Shown: positions 33,526-42,723 of the stretch, piece after piece
How the letters are laid out: each line of letters opens with the position of its first letter
Position numbering within the stretch: position 1 is the stretch's first letter
Assembly (NCBI RefSeq): GCF_900221005.1
Contig: NZ_OBQI01000002.1
Location: 802,575 to 866,574 of the forward strand
DNA: 64,000 bases
Source: Blastococcus aggregatus
GTDB lineage: Bacteria > Actinomycetota > Actinomycetes > Mycobacteriales > Geodermatophilaceae
Direction of reading: 5' to 3'
Program-made: the position numbers and the translations under genes
The notes under the pieces: model-generated
The model's input: the letters and a program-made list of their open reading frames with translations, nothing else
The model's database searches: none
Told to the model about the DNA's origin: nothing

Positions 33526-33638
33526 TGTGTTGCACACAACCAACCACGGATCGTTCCGGTACGCAAGGGCCGTTGCATGTCATGGCCCTTGCGTTGCAAG
33601 GACCATTGCATGCAACGCCTGTTAACACTTGCTAGTGT
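33526..33638. promoter_or_regulatory. Palindrome cluster with GTTGCA motifs and -10 box
   Basis: Contains the dyad TGTGT-TGC-ACACA (33526-33538), a perfect 11-bp inverted repeat ACGCAAGGGCC / GGCCCTTGCGT (33561-33571, 33584-33594), and an overlapping 45-bp imperfect palindrome (33572-33616, 21-base arms, three mismatches, GTT loop). GTTGCA occurs at 33529, 33572, 33593 and, inverted, at 33611. TAGTGT at 33633-33638 is the probable -10 of the HTH gene. Confidence 0.7.
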
Positions 33639-33669
33639 GCAGCCGGAAACCGCCGACGAGAGAGGTGTC

Positions 33670-34074
33670 ATGGGCACCGAGACCGGCGCCACCCCGCCCG
33701 ACGACCAGGCGGACCGCGCCCTGGCCGACCTGCTCACCGAGCTCGACCGGTGCGTGGACGAGCTCGTACAGGCCCGCGCACGGGCCGAGACGCTCCAGCG
33801 TCGGCGCCGCGAGGGGTCGGCCTGGCTCGACGTCGTCACGAACGAGGCCCGCCCCCTCATCGTCGAGCGCATCTCCACCGTCCTGGCCGCGCTGTCCGCG
33901 GCCGGCCACACGTGGCGCCGCGAACAGGCCGCCGCCCTCCAGGCCGAGCAGATCAGCATCAACCGGATCGCCGCACTGTTCGGCGTCACGCGGCAGCGCA
34001 TCTCGGCCCTGCTGCGGGAAGGCGGCTCCGAGGATCCCCCTGGCCGGGAACGGGGGGACGAGCTCAGGCCATGA
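33670..34074 (+). CDS. Helix-turn-helix protein, probable regulator
   Basis: 134 residues from ATG 33670, with GAGAGG five bases upstream. The N-terminal 60 residues are a charged helix (LADLLTELDRCVDELVQARARAETLQRRRREG), the middle is VERISTVLAALSAAGHTWRREQ, and the C-terminal part holds an HTH, ISINRIAALFGVTRQRISALLR. It resembles small actinobacterial DNA-binding proteins whose HTH is at the C-terminus. The palindrome cluster upstream suggests autoregulation. Its last 11 bases overlap the end of hrpA on the other strand. Confidence 0.75.
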   Translation: MGTETGATPPDDQADRALADLLTELDRCVDELVQARARAETLQRRRREGSAWLDVVTNEARPLIVERISTVLAALSAAGHTWRREQAAALQAEQISINRIAALFGVTRQRISALLREGGSEDPPGRERGDELRP

Positions 34075-37000
34075 GGCTGTCGATGGCCTTGTAGACGCGC
34101 TGCTCGGAGATCGGCCGCGGCGTGCCGATGCCCTGCGCGAAGAGCCCGACCCGCAGCTCCTCGACCATCCAGCGCACCCGCACCACCGGGTCGTCGGGCG
34201 CGCCGGTCGCCGGGACCTGGGCACGGAGCTGCTCGTACTCGGCGGTCACCGCCGCGATCTGCGCGGTCCAGAGCTCGTCGCGGACGGCGTTGGCCGGCAG
34301 CTTCTCCAGCCGGTGCGCCATCGCCCGCAGGTAGCGGACCAGGTCCGGGAGCCGCCGCCGGCCGGCCGCGGCGACGAAGCCGCGGTGCAGCAGGCCGGTC
34401 ATCTGCCGGCGCAGATCGGCGACCGCCGCCTCGGGCACCCGGCGTCCGGGCGCGGCTCCGATCGCGACCGCGACCTCGCGGGCCTGGGTGAGCACGGCCT
34501 CGACCTTCTGCACCGCGTCGAGGGTGAGCGGGTGCAGCTCGCGCTTCGCCGTCGCGACCAGGGCCTCGAAGGCCGCCTGGTCGCGCGGCGGTCCGCCGGC
34601 GGCCGCGATGAGCTCGTCGACAGCGGCGTCGACGCAGTCGTCCACCAGCGCGGGGATCTCGCCGTCGGGGTTGAACTGCAGGGCCAGCCGGGTGCGCGGC
34701 CCCAGCGTCTTCACGACCTGCTTGGTCGGGGAGCCGGCCACGAGCACGAGCAGCCGCCGCGCCCCGCGCCGGCTGAGCCGGGTGGCCTCCACCTCGGTGG
34801 GGACGACGCGGACGCCGACGGTCGCGCCCTCGTCGACCAGCGCGGGATAGGCGGTGACCAGGTGGTCGCCCCGGCGCACCTCGACCGTCCGCGGCAGCGT
34901 GCCGATGTCCCAGGTGGTCATCCGGCTGCGCTCGACGGAGGCCGCCGCGGCCGCCAGGGTGGCCCGGGCCTGCGGCGCCACCTGCGCCTTGAGCGCGGCG
35001 AGGTCCTTGCCGGTGGCCAGCGGGCGCTGCTGGTCGTCGAGCACCCGGAAGGTGGCCCGCAGGTGGTCGGGCACCTGCGCGGGCTGCCAGGCGTCGGGCG
35101 GGACGACGACGCCGGCCGCACGGCGCAGCTCGCGCTCCAGCGCGGGCAGCAACGCCTCGCCCGGATCGATCTGCGGCAGCACCTGACGCACCCGGTCGGG
35201 GATCGGCACGAGCGCGCGGCGCGTCTGCTTCGGCAGCGTGCGCAGCAGGGCGGTCACGAGCTCCTCGCGCACGCCCGGCACCGTGAAGGCCAGCGACTCC
35301 CCCGACGTCCGCTGGGCCACCGCGTCGAGCACGCCCAGCGGCACGTCGACGGTGACGCCGTCCTGCGCGTCACCGGGCGCGAACGCGTAGGACAGCGGCA
35401 GCGTCAGGCCCTGCGAGAGCTCGACCGCGTCCGGGTAGTCCGACGGGTCCACCTGCCCCGCCGCGGCGGCGTCGGTGAGCATCGCCGGGGTGAAGGTGAG
35501 CAGGTCGGGGGTCTGCCGCGCGGCGGCCTTCCACCAGCGGTCGAAGTGCCGGGTGGAGACGACGTCGGCGGGCACGCGGGCGTCGTAGAGCTCGAACAGC
35601 GTCTCGTCGTCGACGGCGATGTCCCGCCGTCGGGCGCGCTCCTCGAGCTGGGCCACCTGCTCGATCGCGCGCTGGTTCTCCGCCCAGAAGCGGTGGTGCG
35701 TGCTCCACTCCCCCTGCACGAGCGCGTGCCGGATGAACAGCTCGCGGCTGATCTCCGGGTCGATCGAGCCGTACTGCACGCGCCGGCCGACGATCAGCGG
35801 CAGGCCGTACAGCGTGACCCGCTCGGTGGCGACGACGGAGCCGCGCTTGACGTCCCACCGGGGCTCGGAGTACTGCCGAGTGACCAGGTGGTCGGCGAGC
35901 TTCTCGACCGTCTCGGGATCGATCCGGGCGACCGTGCGGGCGAACAGCCGGCTGGTCTCGACGAGCTCCGCGGCGACCACCCAGCGCGGCGGCTTCTTCG
36001 CCAGCGGCGTGCCCGGCGCGAGCACGAACCGGGTGTTGCGGGTGCCCACGTACTCCCGTCCCGGCCGGCCCGGCTTGCCGTCGCGCTGCTTGACCGGCTC
36101 CGCCTGCATGCCGATCTGCGACAGCAGCCCCGCCAGCAGCGCCGCGGTGATGCCCCGCTCGTCGGGCTCGGCCGCCGGCTCGCCCAGCTTCATGCCCAGC
36201 CGCCGTGCGGTGCCGCGGAGCTGGCCGTGCAGGTCCTGCCACTCCCGGATGCGCAGGTAGTGCAGGAACTCCCGCTTCACCGTGCGGCGGAACTGGTTGC
36301 CGCTCAACGCCTCGGCCTGCTCCCCCAGGTAGCGCCACAGGTTGAGCAGCGCGAGGAAGTCGGAGTTCTCGTCGGCGAAGCGGCGGTGCAGCTCGTCGGC
36401 GGCCTGCTGGTGCTCGGTCGGCCGCTCGCGCGGGTCCTGGATCGTCAGGCCCGCGGCGATGACCAGCACCTCCTCCAGCACGCCGCGGCGGTCCGCCTCG
36501 ACCACCATGCGGGCGATGCGCGGGTCCAGCGGCAGCGCGGCCAGCGACCGGCCGGTCGGCGTCAGCGCCCCGTGCCCGTCCAGGGCACCGAGCTCCTCGA
36601 GCAGCGCCAGGCCGTCGGCGACGGCGCGGCGGTCCGGCGGGTCGACGAACGGGAAGTCCTCGACCGCGCCCAGGTCGAGGGCGGCCATCTGCAGGAGCAC
36701 CGAGGCGAGGTTGGTGCGCAGGATCTCCGGGTCGGTGAACTCCGGGCGACCGTCGAAGTCGTCCTCGCTGTAGAGCCGGATCGCGATGCCCGGCCCGAGC
36801 CGGCCGCAGCGGCCGGAGCGCTGCCGGGCCGAGGCCTGGCTGACCGCCTCGATCGGCAGCCGCTGCACCTTGGTGCGATGGCTGTACCGCGAGATGCGCG
36901 CGGTGCCCGGGTCGATGACGTAGCGGATGCCCGGCACGGTCAGCGACGTCTCGGCGACGTTCGTGGCCAGCACGATCCGCCGCCCCGTGTGGGAGCTGAA

Positions 37001-38002
37001 CACCTTGTGCTGGTCCGCGGCGGACAGCCGCGAGTAGAGCGGCACGACCTCCGTGTACGGCAGCGCCCGCTCGGCGAGCGCGTCCTGGGTGTCCCGGATC
37101 TCCCGCTCGCCGGCGAGGAACACCAGGATGTCGCCCGGCCCCTCCGCGACCAGCTCGTCGACGGCGTCCAGGATCGCCGTCACCTGGTCCCGATCCTCGT
37201 CCGCCTCCGGGTCGTCCGGGTCGACGACGGGGCGGTACCGCACCTCGACCGGGTAGGTCCGGCCGCTGACCTCCACGATCGGCGCGCCCGCGAAGTGGGC
37301 CGCCACCCGCTCGACGTCGATCGTCGCGGAGGTGATGACCAGCTTCAGGTCCGGGCGCCGGGGCAGGATCTGCGCCAGGTACCCGAGCAGGAAGTCGATG
37401 TTGAGGCTCCGCTCGTGGGCCTCGTCGAGGATGATCGTGTCGTACTGGCGCAGCAGCCGGTCGCGCTGGATCTCGGCCAGCAGCACGCCGTCGGTCATGA
37501 GCTTGACCAGCGTGTCGTCCGACACCTGGTCGTTGAAGCGCATCTTGAACCCGACGGCCTCGCCCAGCGGCGTGCCGAGCTCCTCGGCGATCCGCTCGGC
37601 GACGCTGCGGGCGGCGATCCGGCGCGGCTGGGTGTGCCCGATCCGGCCACGTACGCCCCGGCCGAGCTCGAGCGCGATCTTGGGCAGCTGCGTCGTCTTG
37701 CCCGAGCCCGTCTCCCCCGCCACGACGACGACCTGGGCGTCGCGGAGTGCCGCGGCGATGTCGTCACGACGCGCGCTGACCGGCAGGTCCTCGGGATAGG
37801 TGATCGCCGGGACGGCGGCCCGCCGGCGGGCGATCCGCTCCTCCGCGGCGACGACGTCGGCGACGATGCGCTCCCGCTGCCGCTCGCGGGCGGCGACGTC
37901 CCGGGTCTTCCGGAGCCCGTCGAGCCGGCGGCGCAACCGGTGCTCGTCGACGAGCGTCAGGGTCGCGAGGCGCGCGCGGAGGTCGTCCTGCGGAGAACTC
38001 AC
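34064..38002 (-). CDS. hrpA: ATP-dependent RNA helicase HrpA (DEAH box)
   Basis: 1312 residues from GTG 38002 (MSSPQDDLRARLATL), typical HrpA length; the frame runs on to 38074 without a better start. Walker A VVAGETGSGKTTQLP, DEAH motif IILDEAHERS, motif III SATI, and motifs QRSGRCGRLGPG and ATNVAETSLTVPGI are present, followed by the HA2, OB and long DUF3418 C-terminal regions. Acts on structured RNA or on collided ribosomes. Transcribed away from the marR/exporter operon. Confidence 0.96.
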   Translation of the reverse strand: MSSPQDDLRARLATLTLVDEHRLRRRLDGLRKTRDVAARERQRERIVADVVAAEERIARRRAAVPAITYPEDLPVSARRDDIAAALRDAQVVVVAGETGSGKTTQLPKIALELGRGVRGRIGHTQPRRIAARSVAERIAEELGTPLGEAVGFKMRFNDQVSDDTLVKLMTDGVLLAEIQRDRLLRQYDTIILDEAHERSLNIDFLLGYLAQILPRRPDLKLVITSATIDVERVAAHFAGAPIVEVSGRTYPVEVRYRPVVDPDDPEADEDRDQVTAILDAVDELVAEGPGDILVFLAGEREIRDTQDALAERALPYTEVVPLYSRLSAADQHKVFSSHTGRRIVLATNVAETSLTVPGIRYVIDPGTARISRYSHRTKVQRLPIEAVSQASARQRSGRCGRLGPGIAIRLYSEDDFDGRPEFTDPEILRTNLASVLLQMAALDLGAVEDFPFVDPPDRRAVADGLALLEELGALDGHGALTPTGRSLAALPLDPRIARMVVEADRRGVLEEVLVIAAGLTIQDPRERPTEHQQAADELHRRFADENSDFLALLNLWRYLGEQAEALSGNQFRRTVKREFLHYLRIREWQDLHGQLRGTARRLGMKLGEPAAEPDERGITAALLAGLLSQIGMQAEPVKQRDGKPGRPGREYVGTRNTRFVLAPGTPLAKKPPRWVVAAELVETSRLFARTVARIDPETVEKLADHLVTRQYSEPRWDVKRGSVVATERVTLYGLPLIVGRRVQYGSIDPEISRELFIRHALVQGEWSTHHRFWAENQRAIEQVAQLEERARRRDIAVDDETLFELYDARVPADVVSTRHFDRWWKAAARQTPDLLTFTPAMLTDAAAAGQVDPSDYPDAVELSQGLTLPLSYAFAPGDAQDGVTVDVPLGVLDAVAQRTSGESLAFTVPGVREELVTALLRTLPKQTRRALVPIPDRVRQVLPQIDPGEALLPALERELRRAAGVVVPPDAWQPAQVPDHLRATFRVLDDQQRPLATGKDLAALKAQVAPQARATLAAAAASVERSRMTTWDIGTLPRTVEVRRGDHLVTAYPALVDEGATVGVRVVPTEVEATRLSRRGARRLLVLVAGSPTKQVVKTLGPRTRLALQFNPDGEIPALVDDCVDAAVDELIAAAGGPPRDQAAFEALVATAKRELHPLTLDAVQKVEAVLTQAREVAVAIGAAPGRRVPEAAVADLRRQMTGLLHRGFVAAAGRRRLPDLVRYLRAMAHRLEKLPANAVRDELWTAQIAAVTAEYEQLRAQVPATGAPDDPVVRVRWMVEELRVGLFAQGIGTPRPISEQRVYKAIDSLMA

Positions 38003-38113
38003 CGGGCGTCGCGTTCCTCTCTGGATGGGCGGGGGTACGGGCGGGCCTCGCGCCGCGCGTACCCAGGATCCCACTGCTGCGCGGCGACGCCCGGGACGTC
38101 GTCAGGATCACAA

Positions 38114-38163
38114 TGGATGCAGGCCGCAACTGTTTGCTTGCATCCAACAACCGGTCGTACGAT
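38114..38163 (+). promoter_or_regulatory. marR promoter with operator dyad
   Basis: Inverted repeat TGGATGCA (38114-38121) / TGCATCCA (38139-38146) overlaps a TTGCTT -35 (38134-38139); TACGAT (38158-38163) is the -10 with an 18-base spacer. The placement fits autorepression by the MarR protein. Confidence 0.55.
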
Positions 38164-38195
38164 TTTCGGGTTCTCGTCGTCACCGAAGGGCCGTC

Positions 38196-38708
38196 ATGAC
38201 CCGCTCTCCCGGCCCCGCACCGGCCGTCGCGACGCCCCGCGGCCGCTCCGTGGAGACGCTGTCCGAGCAGCTCCCCCGGTTCCTGCGACTGATCTCCGCG
38301 GCCAAGGTGCACCTCTCCACCGATCCTCGTGACCGGGCGGCCCTCGTGCTGCTCCACCCGCTGGTTCGGCTGGGGCCGATCCGCCAGGGGGCGCTCGCCG
38401 AGCAGGTGCGGGCCGACCCCTCGACCGTCAGCCGGCACGTCGCCGCACTGGTCCAGGAGGGCCTCGTGCAGCGGGTGGCCGACGAGTCCGACGGCCGGGC
38501 CACCCGGCTGCTGGTGACCGACGCCGGGCTGGCCGCGCTCGAGCAGCTGGGCCGGGACCGGGCGGCGGTCGTGCAGCGCATCACCGCGGACTGGCAGCCG
38601 GACGACCTCGCCTCCTTCACCGGCCTCCTGGGCCGCTTCCTCGACGACCTCGCCGCCGCCCTGCCGGGCGACGCCGCCGCCACGCCCGTACCGGGAGACC
38701 TCCGATGA
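38196..38708 (+). CDS. MarR-family transcriptional regulator
   Basis: 170 residues from ATG 38196. The winged HTH has LAEQVRADPSTVSRHVAALVQEGLV and the wing DESDGRATRLLVTDAG. Overlaps the exporter gene by ATGA, so the pair is translationally coupled and the regulator probably represses its own operon until a ligand binds. Divergent from hrpA. Confidence 0.93.
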   Translation: MTRSPGPAPAVATPRGRSVETLSEQLPRFLRLISAAKVHLSTDPRDRAALVLLHPLVRLGPIRQGALAEQVRADPSTVSRHVAALVQEGLVQRVADESDGRATRLLVTDAGLAALEQLGRDRAAVVQRITADWQPDDLASFTGLLGRFLDDLAAALPGDAAATPVPGDLR

Positions 38709-40465
38709 GCCAGACCACCGCAGCCGAGCGGGGAGCCCGGCGGCGCACCGCCGCCGCCCCCGCTGCCGACGGCACGTTCAGCCACCGGCAGATCGTCACG
38801 ATCCTCGTCGGCCTGATGGTCGCGATGTTCCTGGCGGCGCTGGACCAGACCGTCGTCTCCACCGCGATCCGCACCATCGCCGACGACCTGCAGGGCTACG
38901 ACCTGCAGGCCTGGGCGACGACGGCGTTCCTCATCACCTCGACGATCGCGACCCCGCTGTACGGGAAGCTCTCCGACATCTACGGCTCGCGGCCGTTCTA
39001 CCTGTTCGCGATCACCATCTTCGTGGTCGGCTCGGTGCTGTGCGGCATGGCCGACTCGATGTACCAGCTGGCGGTCTTCCGCGCGGTGCAGGGCATCGGC
39101 GCCGGCGGCCTCATGTCGCTGGCCTTCGTGATCATCGGCAACATCGTGCCGCCGCGGGAGCGCTCGCGGTACCAGGGCTACTTCATGGCCGTCTTCGGCT
39201 CCTCGAGCGTGCTCGGCCCGGTCATCGGTGGCTTCTTCGCCGGTCAGGGCACCCTGCTGGGGATGGAGGGCTGGCGCTGGATCTTCTTCATCAACGTCCC
39301 CCTCGGGGCGGTCGCGTTCGTGACGATCTGGCGGGTGCTGCACCTGCCGCACGAGCGCCGCGAGCACCGCATCGACTGGCCCGGTGCCCTGGCGCTGATC
39401 TCGTTCCTGGTGCCGCTGCTCGTCATCGCCGAGCAGGGCCGGACCTGGGGCTGGACCTCCGGCCGGGCTCTGCTCTGCTACGCCATCGGCGCCGTCGGCT
39501 TCGCCCTGTTCGTGCTCGCCGAGCGGGCCTACCGGGACGACGCCCTGCTGCCCCTGCGGCTGTTCCGCAACCGCACCTTCACCGTGAGCGGCGTGGGGTC
39601 GGTCGTCATGGGCGCGGGCATGTTCGGCGGGCTGCTGCTGCTGCCCCAGTACCTGCAGATCGTGCACGGCTCCAGCCCCACCGTCGCCGGGCTCCAGATG
39701 ACACCGCTGGTCCTCGGCATCATGAGCGGCGGCATCATCTCCGGCACCACGATCTCGAAGACGGGGAAGTACAAGATCTTCCCGCTCGTCGGCGTGGCGC
39801 TGATGGTGGTGGCCCTGCTGTCCCTGTCGTTCGTGGTCGAGGCCGACACCTCGGTGTGGGTGATGGCGCCGTTCATGGTCATGCTCGGCCTGGGCCTGGG
39901 CTTCAACTTCCAGCCGGTCATCCTCGCCGTGCAGAACGCCGTCTCCCCGCGGGAGATCGGGGTGGCGACGTCGTCGGTCACCTTCTTCCGCCAGATGGGC
40001 GGCACGATCGGCACCGCGGCCTTCCTGTCCATCCTGTTCACCCGGCTGCCGACCGAGGTGGGCGGCCGGATCGGCGAGGCGGCCGCGGCGGACCCCGAGG
40101 CGGCCACCCAGGCGCAGCAGCTCCAGCAGGGCGGGTTGGACGGGCTCCTGGCCGACACGACCCGGATCACGGAGTTCCCGCTGCTGGTGGCGCCCTTCCG
40201 CGAGGGCTTCACCGCCACCATCGACCTGGTCTTCCTCATCGCTGCGGGCGTGGTCGCGATCGGGTTCTTCGTGTTCCTGTTCCTGCCGCAGCTGGCGCTG
40301 AGCAACGTCTCCGCCCTCCAGGCCCGCCAGGGCGAGGCGGCGGAAGCGGCGGCCGGCGACCCGGCGGACACGGCGGAGCAGGCCGTCCGGGGTGCCGCCG
40401 TCGCGGCCCCGACGTCCACGCCGCCCCCGGCCGGCCGCCCGGGCGAGGACCCCGCGCCGCGCTGA
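38705..40465 (+). CDS. MFS drug exporter, DHA2 (14-helix) family
   Basis: 586 residues, about 14 membrane helices. The first helix motif LAALDQTVVSTAIRTI and loop GKLSDIYGSR are typical of DHA2 multidrug exporters, as is the RAVQGIGAGGLMSLAF motif C region. The N-terminal 30 residues and the last 55 are hydrophilic. Regulated with the coupled marR. Proton-driven export of toxic compounds is inferred. Confidence 0.94.
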   Translation: MSQTTAAERGARRRTAAAPAADGTFSHRQIVTILVGLMVAMFLAALDQTVVSTAIRTIADDLQGYDLQAWATTAFLITSTIATPLYGKLSDIYGSRPFYLFAITIFVVGSVLCGMADSMYQLAVFRAVQGIGAGGLMSLAFVIIGNIVPPRERSRYQGYFMAVFGSSSVLGPVIGGFFAGQGTLLGMEGWRWIFFINVPLGAVAFVTIWRVLHLPHERREHRIDWPGALALISFLVPLLVIAEQGRTWGWTSGRALLCYAIGAVGFALFVLAERAYRDDALLPLRLFRNRTFTVSGVGSVVMGAGMFGGLLLLPQYLQIVHGSSPTVAGLQMTPLVLGIMSGGIISGTTISKTGKYKIFPLVGVALMVVALLSLSFVVEADTSVWVMAPFMVMLGLGLGFNFQPVILAVQNAVSPREIGVATSSVTFFRQMGGTIGTAAFLSILFTRLPTEVGGRIGEAAAADPEAATQAQQLQQGGLDGLLADTTRITEFPLLVAPFREGFTATIDLVFLIAAGVVAIGFFVFLFLPQLALSNVSALQARQGEAAEAAAGDPADTAEQAVRGAAVAAPTSTPPPAGRPGEDPAPR

Positions 40466-40494
40466 CCCCTCCACCCCCGGGTGAGACTGGGGGC

Positions 40495-42291
40495 ATGCCC
40501 AGCTCGTCGCTCGTCCTGTCCCGGCGTGATCTCGACTTCCTGCTGCACGAGTGGCTCGACGTCGGGTCACTGACGACGCGGGACCGGTTCACCGAGCACT
40601 CGCGGGAGACCTTCGACGCGGTCCTCGACCTGGCCGAGCAGGTCGCGACCGAGCACTTCGCGCCGCACAACCGCCTGGCCGACGAGAACGAGCCGCGGAT
40701 GGTCGACGGGCGGGTCGTGCAGATCCCCGAGGTCGGGCGGGCGCTGGACGTGTTCGCCCGCACCGGGCTGATGGCGGGCACCTTCGACGAGGAGTTCGGT
40801 GGCATGCAGCTGCCGCAGACCGTCGGCCAGGCGGTGCTGGCCTGGTTCCAGGCCGCCAACATCGGGACGTCGGCCTATCCGTTCCTCACGATGGCCAACG
40901 CGCGGCTGCTCCTCGCGCACGGCAGCCGGGAGCAGATCGACACCTTCGTCGCGCCGATGGTCGAGGGCCGCTGGTTCGGCACCATGGCCCTGTCGGAGCC
41001 GCAGGCCGGCTCCTCGCTGGCCGACATCACCACGCGGGCCGAGCGCCAGGACGACGGCAGCTACCGGCTCACCGGCAACAAGATGTGGATCTCCGCCGGC
41101 GACCACGAGCTGACCGAGAACATCGTCCACCTGGTGCTGGCCAAGGTGCCGGGTGGCCCGGCCGGCGTGAAGGGCATCTCGCTGTTCGTCGTCCCCAAGT
41201 TCCTCGTCGGGGACGACGGCGCGCTCGGCGAGCGCAACGACGTCGTCCTGGCCGGGCTCAACCACAAGATGGGCTACCGGGGGACGACGAACACGCTGCT
41301 CAACTTCGGCGAGGGCGTGCACACGCCGGGCGGGCGGGCCGGCGCCGTCGGCTACCTCGTGGGCGAGGAGAACCGCGGCCTGACCTACATGTTCCACATG
41401 ATGAACGAGGCGCGGATCGGCGTCGGGGTGGGCGCGAGCGTGCTGGGCTACACCGGCTACCTGCACGCCCTCGAGTACGCGCGCACCCGGACCCAGGGCC
41501 GCCCGGCGGGCGCGAAGGACCCCGCGTCGCCCATGGTGCCGATCATCGAGCACACCGACGTGCGCCGGATGCTGCTGGCCGCCAAGAGCTACGTCGAGGG
41601 CGGGCTGGCGCTGGGGCTGTACTGCGCGCGGCTGGTGGACGAGGAGCAGACCGCGCCGACGACGGAGGAGCGGGAGCGCGCGCACCTGCTGCTGGACACG
41701 CTCACCCCCATCGCCAAGGCCTGGCCCTCGCAGTGGGGGCCGGCGGCGAACGACCTGGCGATCCAGGTGCACGGCGGCTACGGCTACACCCGCGACTACC
41801 CCGTCGAGCAGTTCTACCGGGACAACCGGCTGAACCCGATCCACGAGGGCACGCAGGGCATCCAGTCCCTCGACCTGCTCGGCCGCAAGGTGGTGCAGCA
41901 GGGCGGTGCCGGGCTGCGACTGCTCACCGAGACCATCTCCGCGGCCACGCGGCGGGCCTCGGGCACGGAGTGGGCCGGCCTCGCCGCCGACCTCGACGCC
42001 GCGGTCGGCCGGCTCGGCGCGGTGACCGCGACGCTCTGGGGCACCGGCGACCCCGATCTCGCGCTGGCCAACTCGCACGTCTACCTGGAGGCCGCCGGCC
42101 ACGTCGTCGTCGCCTGGCTGTGGCTGGAGCAGGCACTGGCCACCGGCGAGGGCACCGGCAGCTTCTACGAGGGCAAGCGGGCCGCTGCCCGCTGGTTCTG
42201 GCGCTCGGAGCTGCCTCGCACCGGTCCCCAGTTCGACCTGCTCGAGTCGCTGGACCGCACCGTGCTGGACACCCCCGCCGACGTGCTCTGA
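40495..42291 (+). CDS. Acyl-CoA dehydrogenase, long DmdC-like type
   Basis: 598 residues from ATG 40495. The N-terminal helical extension (about 1-60) and C-terminal extension (about 460-598) beyond the 380-residue core mark the DmdC/FadE5-like group. FAD and substrate motifs: MALSEPQAGSSLADI, NKMWISAGDHELTENIVH, DLAIQVHGGYGYTRDYPVEQFYRDNR and IHEGTQGIQSLDLLGRKV with the catalytic Glu in HEG. Oxidises an acyl-CoA, possibly a long-chain or methylmercapto substrate. Ends before a perfect-arm terminator. Confidence 0.92.
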   Translation: MPSSSLVLSRRDLDFLLHEWLDVGSLTTRDRFTEHSRETFDAVLDLAEQVATEHFAPHNRLADENEPRMVDGRVVQIPEVGRALDVFARTGLMAGTFDEEFGGMQLPQTVGQAVLAWFQAANIGTSAYPFLTMANARLLLAHGSREQIDTFVAPMVEGRWFGTMALSEPQAGSSLADITTRAERQDDGSYRLTGNKMWISAGDHELTENIVHLVLAKVPGGPAGVKGISLFVVPKFLVGDDGALGERNDVVLAGLNHKMGYRGTTNTLLNFGEGVHTPGGRAGAVGYLVGEENRGLTYMFHMMNEARIGVGVGASVLGYTGYLHALEYARTRTQGRPAGAKDPASPMVPIIEHTDVRRMLLAAKSYVEGGLALGLYCARLVDEEQTAPTTEERERAHLLLDTLTPIAKAWPSQWGPAANDLAIQVHGGYGYTRDYPVEQFYRDNRLNPIHEGTQGIQSLDLLGRKVVQQGGAGLRLLTETISAATRRASGTEWAGLAADLDAAVGRLGAVTATLWGTGDPDLALANSHVYLEAAGHVVVAWLWLEQALATGEGTGSFYEGKRAAARWFWRSELPRTGPQFDLLESLDRTVLDTPADVL

Positions 42292-42297
42292 ACAGCA

Positions 42298-42335
42298 GGA
42301 CGCCCCGCCGCCTCCGGAGAGGGAGCGGGGCGTCC
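42298..42335. terminator. Bidirectional terminator
   Basis: Perfect 10-bp arms GGACGCCCCG / CGGGGCGTCC with an 18-base loop, between the convergent dehydrogenase and the small membrane gene. Confidence 0.75.
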
Positions 42336-42355
42336 GGCGATCGTCGTCGGGTGCG

Positions 42356-42523
42356 TCAGGCGGCTTGCGCCGCCCCGACGGGCTCGGCGGTGGCGTGCCG
42401 GGCACCAGAGGTGCGCTCGGCGCGCTCACGCTCGTAGCGGGCGGTGGACTGCGTGCCCATCGCGATCACCAGGGCCGTCAGCACCAGGAATCCGATCAGC
42501 GTCACGGTCGGCCACATCACCAT
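42356..42523 (-). CDS. Small single-span membrane protein (55 aa)
   Basis: ATG 42523 with GGGGGAGAA about 9 bases upstream; a second ATG two codons on is possible. Product begins MVMWPTVTLIGFLVLTALVI, a single membrane helix, then a positively charged region (ARYERERAERT) and a tail ending GAAQAA. Topology would be N-out with a short cytoplasmic tail. A terminator lies just past the stop. No family recognised. Confidence 0.65.
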   Translation of the reverse strand: MVMWPTVTLIGFLVLTALVIAMGTQSTARYERERAERTSGARHATAEPVGAAQAA

Positions 42524-42723
42524 GCTTGTTGTTCTCCCCCAGGTTCGGAACCCGCCGTCGGGTCAGGGACGGCGGCACGTCTTCAGAGGGCTCTGTCCCC
42601 CGTCCACGAGGCTCCTAATCGTCGAGTTGTGCAGCTCACCTGACGGTGTGTGACCAGAGTCATGTTCGGCACGGTCCCGGCACGGGGGGCAGCCACCGCC
42701 GGGGGCCGTGGTCTGATCCTCGG
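42524..42723. other. Divergent intergenic region
   Basis: 200 bases between the small membrane gene and the MFS gene. No promoter stands out and no repeats of note were seen. Confidence 0.4.

Noticed and set aside
33629..38332. A 1567-codon open frame on the plus strand
   Set aside because: It is the antisense of hrpA; the product is Arg/Gly/Asp/His-rich low-complexity sequence with no domains, as expected opposite a high-GC gene.
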